From DATEBA01 sp035288045 (GTDB lineage: Bacteria; Actinomycetota; UBA4738; HRBIN12), in NCBI GenBank assembly GCA_035288045.1, contig DATEBA010000014.1:1-19882 (forward strand): a stretch of DNA of 19,882 bases, written 5' to 3'. Of the stretch, positions 7,550 through 13,330 are shown piece after piece. The notes under the pieces were generated by a model. That model was not told the DNA's origin, did not search any database, and saw nothing but the letters and a program-made list of their open reading frames with translations. Positions within the stretch are counted from its first letter, which is position 1, and every line of letters begins with the position of its first letter. Position numbers and translations under genes: made by a program.

Positions 7550-8599
7550 ATGTTCGAAGAGCTTATCCGGGCCTGGGACGGCGAGGAGGTCGTGATCCGT
7601 TACGACCCGCCTACGTCGACCTGGATGTTCGTCGGGGTTCACTCGACCGTGCTCGGGCCGGGCATGGGCGGCACGCGGATGAAGGTGTACGCGGTGCCGG
7701 CGGACGGGCTCCGCGACGTCCTCCGGCTGTCCGGCGCGATGACGCTCAAGAACGCGGCGGCCGGACTGCCGTACGGCGGAGGAAAGGCCGTGCTCGCGGT
7801 GCCGGGCGTCCCGCTGGGTGACGAGCGGCGGCGGTTGATTCTCCGGTACGCGGATCTCGTGGCGTCGATCGGCGGGAGCTACGTGACCGCCTGCGATATG
7901 AACACGACCGAGGTCGACATGGACCTGATCGGGGAGCGCTGTCCGCACGTCCTCGGCAGGAGCCGCGACGCCGGGGGGTCTGGGAGCTCGGGACCAGCGA
8001 CCGCGGTCGGCGTCTTCCACGGGATTCGCGCGAGCGTCGCCCACGCGTTCGGGTCGAACGATCTCTCGGGCAGGACCGTGGTCGTCCAAGGCACGGGCGC
8101 GGTCGGCGCTCGGCTCGCCGAGATGCTCGCCGAGGCAGGAGCGTCGGTCGTGGTGTCCGACGTGGAGAACGAGCGCGCTCTCGAGGTCGCCGACCGCGTC
8201 GGAGCCGAGATCGCAGCTCCCGACGTCGCCCCGGAGACCCCCTGCGACGTGCTCTCGCCGTGCGCCGTCGGCGCGACGATGAACGGGGAGACTATCCCTC
8301 GGCTCCGCTGCCGCATCGTCGCAGGGGCTGCGAACAACCAGCTCGCGACCCCGAAGGACGCCGACCGGCTCCGGTACGCCGGGATCCTTTACGCGCCGGA
8401 CTTCGTGATCAACGCCGGGGGTGTGCTCTCGCTCGCAGGCCGCGAAACGCTCGGCTGGAGCGAGGAGCGGCTCCAGGAGAGCCTTCGGGCGATCGGGGAC
8501 ACGCTCGCCGAGGTCTTCCGGGAAGCCGACACGGTCGGCGTCAGCACGGATGAAGCGGCACAGCGCCTCGCGCGGGCCCGGATCGACGCGGCGAGCTGA
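7550..8599 (+). CDS. Leucine/valine-type amino-acid dehydrogenase (Glu/Leu/Phe/Val family)
   Basis: The enzyme deaminates a branched-chain amino acid to its 2-oxo acid with NAD+, or runs in reverse. The product could feed degradation or branched fatty-acid primers. The 349 residues fit leucine and valine dehydrogenases. The glycine-rich GPGMGGTRMK motif is followed by two active-site lysines, Lys67 (MTLKNAAAGLP) and Lys79 (YGGGKAVL), matching Lys68 and Lys80 of Bacillus leucine dehydrogenase. The Rossmann motif GTGAVG is at 181-186, with Asp204 at the end of the second strand as expected for NAD. The ATG at 7550 is preferred because the family homology begins there and a -10 box lies 7 nt upstream. 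Substrate choice among Leu, Val and Phe is not certain. The gene converges on the next one with a 1-bp gap. Confidence 0.9.
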   Translation: MFEELIRAWDGEEVVIRYDPPTSTWMFVGVHSTVLGPGMGGTRMKVYAVPADGLRDVLRLSGAMTLKNAAAGLPYGGGKAVLAVPGVPLGDERRRLILRYADLVASIGGSYVTACDMNTTEVDMDLIGERCPHVLGRSRDAGGSGSSGPATAVGVFHGIRASVAHAFGSNDLSGRTVVVQGTGAVGARLAEMLAEAGASVVVSDVENERALEVADRVGAEIAAPDVAPETPCDVLSPCAVGATMNGETIPRLRCRIVAGAANNQLATPKDADRLRYAGILYAPDFVINAGGVLSLAGRETLGWSEERLQESLRAIGDTLAEVFREADTVGVSTDEAAQRLARARIDAAS

Positions 8600-8600
8600 C

Positions 8601-9008
8601 TCAGGCCTCGGCCCGCTCGGCCCCCGCCTTCGCCATGCCGAGCAGCAGCCCGGCCGCGAACCCGAGTGCGGACGAAGCGAGGAGCCACCAGGGCCAAGCC
8701 TCCGAGTGCGCCGGCACGCTGAAGAGCGCGTTGAGCAGCGCAACGGTGCCTACCGCCGCCCCGACCAGCGCAAAGGCCCAGGACCACCACCAGAACTCCT
8801 CGACACGCTGGCCGACGAGGATCATGAGGAGGGCGAACCCGACAGATTGGACGCCGACCATCCGGACCCACGCGTAGTCGGCGAGGAATCTCTGGCTGAA
8901 GAGGTCGACCAGCAGCAGCCTTGGGACGAGGGCGAGACCGACACCGAAGAGCGTCAGGGCCCCGGCCTCCACGTAGAGGACCCGCCGCAGGACCTTCACG
9001 ATCCGCAT
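8601..9008 (-). CDS. Small four-helix membrane protein of unknown function
   Basis: The 135-residue product is an integral membrane protein with about four hydrophobic segments (near residues 10-30, 45-63, 71-95 and 105-125) and short loops. The opening MRIVKVLRRVLYVEAGALTLFG is a typical positively charged start for such proteins. It resembles small uncharacterised membrane proteins of the DUF4345 kind, but the family is not firmly recognised and no function is proposed. There is no obvious Shine-Dalgarno sequence. An in-frame ATG at 9077 would add a basic, non-hydrophobic 23-residue extension overlapping the opposite promoter, so 9008 is preferred. The frame is supported by hydrophobicity and by a stop that abuts the convergent dehydrogenase. 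Confidence 0.7.
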   Translation of the reverse strand: MRIVKVLRRVLYVEAGALTLFGVGLALVPRLLLVDLFSQRFLADYAWVRMVGVQSVGFALLMILVGQRVEEFWWWSWAFALVGAAVGTVALLNALFSVPAHSEAWPWWLLASSALGFAAGLLLGMAKAGAERAEA

Positions 9009-9071
9009 TCTGGCAGGTCTGGAGGGCCGGAAACGACCGAACGACCGAGGAACCGGCCGGGTTCGCTTTGG

Positions 9072-9143
9072 TACCATGACCAGGACTTTCGGGAGCCAGG
9101 CAGGCCTGCCGGCTCCCGTTCCGTGAGGGGCTCCCGAGGAAGC
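9072..9143 (+). promoter_or_regulatory. Promoter box and structured leader of the phosphodiesterase-cysC operon
   Basis: TACCAT (9072-9077) is a candidate -10 box that would start the RNA near 9084 and leave a leader of about 60 nt. The leader can fold as CGGGAGCC (9090-9097) with GGCTCCCG (9111-9118), extended by GGCA/TGCC around a GGCC loop with one bulged A. The same 8-nt GGCTCCCG recurs at 9129-9136, touching the Shine-Dalgarno GAGGA (9136-9140). The first strand could therefore pair with either copy. A switch-like role is inferred, not shown. The region also holds the 5' flank of the divergent membrane-protein gene. Confidence 0.5.
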
Positions 9144-10538
9144 ATGACGCAAGGACCCAGGGTCGCGATCATCGGCTTGGACTGCGGCACACCGCAGCTC
9201 CTGTTCGAGGATCTCGCGGGCGAGGTCCCCAACATCGCCAAGCTGATGGACGGCGCGATGCACGGGGATCTGGCATCCATCACCCCCCCGATCACGGTGC
9301 CGGCTTGGGCGTGCGCGATGACCGGGAAGACCCCCGGCCAGCTCGGGATCTACGGATTCCGCAACCGCAAGGACAACACCTACGACGGCCTATCGATCGC
9401 GACGTCGGAGGCCGTGAAGGAGCCCACCGTCTGGGACCTGCTCGGCGAGCGAGGTCTGAAGTCGCTGTTGATCGGCGTACCGCCCGGCTACCCGCCGAAG
9501 CCGGTCGAGGGCTGGAGGGTCTCCTGCTTCCTCACTCCACCCTCGGCGAAGACTTGGACGCACCCGGTCGAGCTCGCCGCCGAGGTCGAGGAGGAGCTCG
9601 GCGGGGCCGGTCAGTACATCTTCGACATCCCGAACTTCCGCGAGCAGGGCATGGACTTCGTTCTCGACCAGGTCTTCGCGATGACCGAGCGGCGATTCAA
9701 GGTCGCACGTCGCCTGATCAAGGAGAAGCCCTGGGATTTCTTCATGCTCGTGGAGATGGGCCTCGACCGCCTCCACCACGTGTTCTGGCAGCACTTCGAC
9801 CCGATCCATCCGCTGTACCAGGCCGGTAACCCGTTCGAGACGGCGTTCCAGGACTACTACCGCGCGCTCGATCGTGAGGTCGGCTCGCTGCTCGAGCTGA
9901 TCCCGGACGACGCGGTCACGATCCTGATGAGCGATCACGGGGCCCGACCGATGATGGGCGGGCTCTGCTTCAACGACTGGCTTATCCAGGAAGGCTACCT
10001 CACCCTCTCCGAGCAGCTGGAGAGCGTGGTGCCGATCGCGAAGGCGCCGATCGACTGGAGCAAGACGGTGGCCTGGGGAGACGGCGGCTACTACGGGAGG
10101 CTCTTCCTCAACGTGAGGGACCGGGAGCCGAGCGGCGTCGTCGACCCGAACCGGTACGAGGAGGTCCGCGACGAGCTGATCGCGAAGCTCGAGGCGGCGC
10201 CGGGGCCCGACGGCAGATCGCTCGGTACCAAGGTCCTGAAACCCCAGGACGTCTATCCGGCCGTGCGCGGCGTGGCGCCCGACCTGATCGTCTACTTCGG
10301 CGACCTCGAGTGGCGATCGGTGGGCTCGGTCGGAAACCCGAGCATCTACACCTACGAGAACGACACCGGCCCCGACGGGGCGAACCACGATCGCACCGGG
10401 GTGTTCGTCATGCGAGGCGCGCCCGATCAACCGGCAGGCAGGGTGGAGGGCCTGAACCTGGTCGACGTCGGTCCGACCATCTTGAAGATGTACGGGATCC
10501 AGACGCCTGAGGGCGCGGTCGGAAGGAGCTTCCTGTGA
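9144..10538 (+). CDS. Alkaline-phosphatase-superfamily phosphodiesterase/nucleotide pyrophosphatase
   Basis: The 464-residue protein belongs to the type I phosphodiesterase/nucleotide pyrophosphatase branch of the two-metal alkaline phosphatase superfamily. Visible metal and active-site positions are Asp13 (IIGLDCGTP), the probable nucleophile Thr51 in PPITVPAW, Asp208 with His211/His212 (MGLDRLHHVFW), Asp264-His265 (SDHGARP) and His415 (NHDRTGVF). This is the complete ligand set in the expected order. No signal peptide is seen, so it is probably cytoplasmic. It ends in a GTGA overlap with cysC, which suggests a nucleotide or sulfated/phosphorylated metabolite substrate, but sulfatase, phosphodiesterase and phosphomutase-like activities cannot be told apart by sequence. 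The ATG at 9144 has GAGGA 3 nt upstream, a rather short spacing. Confidence 0.88.
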   Translation: MTQGPRVAIIGLDCGTPQLLFEDLAGEVPNIAKLMDGAMHGDLASITPPITVPAWACAMTGKTPGQLGIYGFRNRKDNTYDGLSIATSEAVKEPTVWDLLGERGLKSLLIGVPPGYPPKPVEGWRVSCFLTPPSAKTWTHPVELAAEVEEELGGAGQYIFDIPNFREQGMDFVLDQVFAMTERRFKVARRLIKEKPWDFFMLVEMGLDRLHHVFWQHFDPIHPLYQAGNPFETAFQDYYRALDREVGSLLELIPDDAVTILMSDHGARPMMGGLCFNDWLIQEGYLTLSEQLESVVPIAKAPIDWSKTVAWGDGGYYGRLFLNVRDREPSGVVDPNRYEEVRDELIAKLEAAPGPDGRSLGTKVLKPQDVYPAVRGVAPDLIVYFGDLEWRSVGSVGNPSIYTYENDTGPDGANHDRTGVFVMRGAPDQPAGRVEGLNLVDVGPTILKMYGIQTPEGAVGRSFL

Positions 10539-11158
10539 CGCAGAAGGGCTTCACGGTCTGGTTCACCGGACTCTCCGGTGCGGGCAAGTCCACGATCGCC
10601 GAGATGCTCTACCACGAGCTCCAGGCTCGCGGCATGAAGACCGAGATCCTCGACGGTGACGTCGTTCGCCAGAACCTCTCCAAGGGTCTGGGGTTCTCCA
10701 AAGAGGACCGCGACACGAACATCCTGCGGATCGGGTTCGTCGCCGATCTGCTCACCCGGAACGGCGTCGCGACGATCTGCTGCCCGATCTCGCCGTACCG
10801 GGAGACTCGCGATCAGGTCCGCGCGATGATCGGAGAGTTCGTCGAGGTCTACGTGCATGCCACGGTCGAGGAGATCGCCGAGCACCGCGACCCGAAGGGC
10901 CTGTACAAGAAGGCTCTGGCCGGCGAGATAACCGGGTTCACCGGGGTCGACGACCCCTACGAGCCGCCCCTCGATCCCGAGCTCGTCGTCGACACGATGG
11001 TAGAGGAACCGCGGGACTCGCTGCGGCACGTGCTCGAGAGGCTCCGGGAGCTCGGGCACATCTCCGACGCCACGGTGATGGTCGAGAGCGACCGGGTGCA
11101 CTCCGGCCAGACCGATCTCCGCACGACCGAGACCGGCCACGTCGCCGAGGGACGGTAG
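10535..11158 (+). CDS. cysC: Adenylylsulfate (APS) kinase
   Basis: CysC phosphorylates adenosine 5'-phosphosulfate to PAPS, the sulfate donor for sulfotransferases and the substrate of PAPS reductases. The P-loop GLSGAGKST lies at residues 12-20 and the APS-binding DGDVVRQNLSKGLGF at 40-54. Further family motifs are PISPYRETRD (84-93) and DPKGLYKKALAGEITGFTGVDDPYEPP (119-145). At 207 residues it carries about 30 extra C-terminal residues beyond the usual core. The GTG start overlaps the phosphodiesterase stop and has GGAAGGAG at 10521-10528. ATP sulfurylase genes (cysDN or sat) are not nearby, so the source of APS must be encoded elsewhere. Pairing with a phosphodiesterase hints at PAPS use or turnover rather than a full assimilation operon. 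Confidence 0.94.
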   Translation: MTQKGFTVWFTGLSGAGKSTIAEMLYHELQARGMKTEILDGDVVRQNLSKGLGFSKEDRDTNILRIGFVADLLTRNGVATICCPISPYRETRDQVRAMIGEFVEVYVHATVEEIAEHRDPKGLYKKALAGEITGFTGVDDPYEPPLDPELVVDTMVEEPRDSLRHVLERLRELGHISDATVMVESDRVHSGQTDLRTTETGHVAEGR

Positions 11159-11167
11159 CCCGCCCGA

Positions 11168-11681
11168 TCAGCTCCCCCCGGCGCCGACGAGGTGGTCGGC
11201 GATCAGGCAGATCTCCTCGAACATGATCCGCATCGCTTTCTGCGCCGGCATCTGGGCCGGACCGTCGCGCGAAGGCATGATCTCGACGACGTCGGCGCCG
11301 ATCACGTTCAGGCCGCGTAGCCCCTGGATGACGCGAATCGTCTCGAAGCTTACGTAGACGAAGGCCTGGATCTCGCGGATCACCACGTCGTTCACGAGGG
11401 GTTCGCCATGGGCGCGTCGCCCAGATCCTTGATCGTGACGGCGCTCCACGGTCGAGCCCCCACTTCAGGTGGATGCGGCGGTAGCCCATGGAGACGTCTC
11501 GGATCGCGCGTGGCCCGAGATGCTGATCGCGCCACGTCGTGCCATTCTCCGTGGAGTGCGGAACCCCGACGAGACCGACGTCGCAGCCGGTTGGGTCCGG
11601 GTCGTGCGAGCACCGGAACAGCGTGGCGGGTCCCCACCAGTAGAGGTCGCTCGTCACGATCTCCTTGATCGGACGCTTCAT
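11168..11681 (-). pseudogene. Agmatinase/ureohydrolase pseudogene with the catalytic core deleted
   Basis: Three pieces of one agmatinase-like (SpeB/arginase family) protein lie in order in three reading frames. The first runs from an ATG at 11681 with a good GGGAGG ribosome-binding site: MKRPIKEIVTSDLYWWGPAT, then VGLVGVPHSTENGTTWRDQ, LGPRAIRDVS and HLKWGLD. The second is VTIKDLGDAPMANPS, in another frame near 11397-11445. The third ends at 11168 and contains FVYVSF joined directly to ETIRVIQGLRGLNVIGADVVEI. The metal-binding motifs GGDHS and DAHxD and the segment that should follow VSF (DxDxxDP, then the PGTG region) are absent. About 510 bp remain of the roughly 930 expected. At least two frameshifts and two deletions make a sequencing error an unlikely explanation. 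Loss of the enzyme here is inferred; a paralogue elsewhere is possible. Confidence 0.88.
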
Positions 11682-11734
11682 CGACGCCTCCCTCGCTCGG
11701 AGTCCCGCGACCGCGGCGGGGCCGTGCCGCGAAG

Positions 11735-11777
11735 GCTGTCGAACCACCGCGGGCGGGGCGCGCCGGTGTTCGACGGC
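11735..11777. repeat. Large inverted repeat upstream of guaB3
   Basis: GTCGAAC (11738-11744) and GTTCGAC (11768-11774) are perfect inverted copies. The match continues outward for three pairs (GCT with GGC, one wobble) and inward, past one unpaired C, for four pairs (ACCG/CGGT). The right arm lies about where a -35 box for the TACCTT at 11793 would be. It could be an operator, or an RNA stem if transcription starts further upstream. The rest of 11682-11792 shows no gene. Confidence 0.4.
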
Positions 11778-11792
11778 AGCCGTCGCCGCTGG

Positions 11793-11798
11793 TACCTT
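11793..11798 (+). promoter_or_regulatory. Candidate -10 box for the guaB3 transcript
   Basis: TACCTT is followed after 6 nt by an ATG at 11805, the expected transcript start. This leaves a leader of about 68 nt before the guaB3 ATG at 11873. There is no clear -35 consensus. Confidence 0.45.
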
Positions 11799-11804
11799 CC
11801 CTAC

Positions 11805-11867
11805 ATGAAGGTTTCGAACGCCTGCCCTTCCCCGAGGGGTGGGCGTTCTGCGTATCTCGTGAGGTAG
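11805..11867 (+). CDS. Possible leaderless 20-codon upstream ORF in the guaB3 leader
   Basis: An ATG at the predicted 5' end of the guaB3 transcript opens 20 codons (beginning MKVSNACPSPRGG) and stops at the TAG at 11865-11867, five bases before the guaB3 ATG. The stop lies inside the purine tract that serves as the guaB3 ribosome-binding site. The frame overlaps the hairpin at 11816-11848. The peptide matches no recognised protein and may simply be an open frame in a leader. If translated, a ribosome reading it would melt the hairpin and terminate at the guaB3 start, suggesting translational coupling. Confidence 0.3.
   Translation: MKVSNACPSPRGGRSAYLVR
11816..11848 (+). promoter_or_regulatory. 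14-bp hairpin in the guaB3 5' leader
   Basis: Bases 11816-11829 pair without interruption with 11835-11848 (14 pairs, three of them G-U) around a five-base CCCCG loop. The outer arms are GAACGCC and GGCGTTC. The hairpin sits between the predicted transcript start (11805) and the Shine-Dalgarno GAGG at 11861-11864. No U tract follows, so a plain terminator is unlikely. It matches no riboswitch class that I recognise. A role in controlling guaB3 is inferred from position only. Confidence 0.5.
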
Positions 11868-11872
11868 GAGCC

Positions 11873-13033
11873 ATGGAGATCGAGATCGGCACCGGCAAGA
11901 CGGCCCGACGAGCGTACGGGTTCGACGAGGTGGCGATCGTGCCGTCGAGGCGGACGCGCGACCCCGATGACGTCGACATCTCCTGGCAGATCGACGCCTA
12001 CCGGTTCGAGCTCCCGATGATGTCATCGGCGATGGACGCCGGCGTCTCGCCGGCCACCGCGGTCGAGATAGGCAGGCTCGGCGGCCTCGCCTGTCTCAAC
12101 CTCGAGGGGCTCTGGACCCGCTACGAGGACCCCGACCCCGTCTACGAGGAGATCGCCTCGCTTCCCGACGAGAAGGCCACGCGCCGGATGCAGGAGCTCT
12201 ACAGGGAACCCGTCAAGGACGAGCTCGTCGGCAAGCGGATCCAGGAGATCAAGGAGGGCGGCGTCACGGCGTGCGCCTCGCTCACGCCACAGCGGGTCGA
12301 GCGGTACGCGCGGCCCGTGATCGAGGCCGGCCTCGACGTCCTCGCGATCCAGGGAACCGTGGTTTCCGCCGAGCACGTCTCCACCAAGACCGAGCCGCTC
12401 AACCTGAAGGAGTTCATCGCCAGATACGACCTGCCCGTGATCGTGGGCGGGTGCGCTTCCTACCAGACAGCTCTCCATCTCATGAGGACCGGAGCCGTCG
12501 GCGTCCTGGTCGGCGTCGGGCCCGGGAATGCCTGCACGACTCGAGGGGTCCTGGGTGTCGGCGTGCCGCAGGCCACGGCGATCGCCGACGCGGCCGCGGC
12601 CAGGCGGGAGCACCAGCACGAGACCGGCCGCTACTGCCACGTCATCGCCGACGGCGGGATGCGAACAGGCGGCGACATCGCCAAGGCGATCGCGTGCGGC
12701 GCCGATGCGGTGATGATCGGCTCCCCGCTCACGCGCGCCTACGAGGCGCCCGGACGGGGCTATCACTGGGGCATGGCCACGTTCCATCCGACGCTCCCGC
12801 GCGGAGCTCGCGTCAGGACCCAGCAGGTCGCCTCCCTCGAGGAGATACTCGTGGGACCGGCGCACGAGAACGATGGCACGCTCAATCTCTTCGGCGCGCT
12901 CGCCACCTCGATGGCCACGACCGGCTACGCGACGATCAAGGAGTTCCAGAAGGCCGAGTTGGTGGTGGCCCCCTCGATCAAGACCGAGGGCAAGACCTAC
13001 CAGCGGGACCAGCGCGTGGGGATGGGCCATTGA
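11873..13033 (+). CDS. guaB3: GuaB3-type IMP dehydrogenase family protein
   Basis: The protein is a TIM-barrel member of the IMPDH/GMP reductase family, of the GuaB3 group widespread in actinobacteria and cyanobacteria. The 386 residues lack the CBS pair found in canonical GuaB. The catalytic-loop cysteine is present as Cys221 in GVGPGNACTTRGVLG, and the ADGGMRTGGDIAKAIACGADAVMIG phosphate-binding segment follows. The N terminus (YGFDEVAIVPSRRTRDPDDVD, MMSSAMDAGVS) is typical of the group. It probably oxidises IMP to XMP, since guaA is the next gene, although actinobacterial GuaB3 proteins have been hard to assign and a canonical guaB may exist elsewhere. The ATG at 11873 follows GAGG at 11861-11864. 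Regulation by the structured leader is possible. Confidence 0.92.
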   Translation: MEIEIGTGKTARRAYGFDEVAIVPSRRTRDPDDVDISWQIDAYRFELPMMSSAMDAGVSPATAVEIGRLGGLACLNLEGLWTRYEDPDPVYEEIASLPDEKATRRMQELYREPVKDELVGKRIQEIKEGGVTACASLTPQRVERYARPVIEAGLDVLAIQGTVVSAEHVSTKTEPLNLKEFIARYDLPVIVGGCASYQTALHLMRTGAVGVLVGVGPGNACTTRGVLGVGVPQATAIADAAAARREHQHETGRYCHVIADGGMRTGGDIAKAIACGADAVMIGSPLTRAYEAPGRGYHWGMATFHPTLPRGARVRTQQVASLEEILVGPAHENDGTLNLFGALATSMATTGYATIKEFQKAELVVAPSIKTEGKTYQRDQRVGMGH

Positions 13034-13091
13034 CGGCTCCGTTTGGGGTCGTGACGAGCGCGCGCTGAGCCTCGGCACGATCAGCTTCGCC

Positions 13092-13283
13092 ATGCCTCAC
13101 GGGGCTTACTACCAGTCGTACGGTGATCTGAGCTCGGACCCGGGGAGCTGTTCGCCGGTCCCAATACTCATCCCCTGGTCGCCGACCTCGCCGGGGGACT
13201 GGACCGGGATCGCCGGCGTCTTGCTGGGGAACATGGCGCCGGGGGCGAGCGGGACGGCGAAGTTCGTCTACCGAACACTGTGA
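13092..13283 (+). pseudogene. Possible remnant of a DUF11-like secreted or surface protein
   Basis: The 297 bp between guaB3 and guaA hold a 63-codon frame ending at 13283. Its end resembles the last strands of DUF11-type beta-sandwich repeats of surface proteins: a SSDPGSC turn, then LLGNMAPGASGTAKFVYR, compared with the usual LGxLAPGASATVTVxVR pattern. It has no Shine-Dalgarno sequence, no signal peptide and no complete domain. The frame is open further upstream, through guaB3 in another phase, so the ATG at 13092 is nominal. It could be a broken relic or a chance frame. Nothing else is seen in 13034-13310. Confidence 0.3.
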
Positions 13284-13318
13284 GTCGGCTGGTCGTGGAG
13301 GTGACGAGGCTCGGCTGA

Positions 13319-13324
13319 TAACGT
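13319..13324 (+). promoter_or_regulatory. Candidate -10 box of a leaderless guaA transcript
   Basis: TAACGT lies 6 nt before the guaA ATG at 13331, with no Shine-Dalgarno sequence between. The transcript would begin at or next to the start codon. No strong -35 box is visible. This would give guaA a promoter separate from guaB3. Confidence 0.5.
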
Positions 13325-13330
13325 TCTGAC

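Noticed and set aside
8601..9263. Longer version of the minus-strand membrane protein starting near 9263
   Set aside because: The added N-terminal part is arginine-rich, runs into the phosphodiesterase gene on the opposite strand and precedes a standard membrane-protein start at 9008.
11392..11979. Minus-strand frame of 195 codons over the agmatinase region taken as an intact gene
   Set aside because: Only its last 15 or so residues match agmatinase; the rest is out of frame with the recognisable N-terminal segment, so a pseudogene explains it better.
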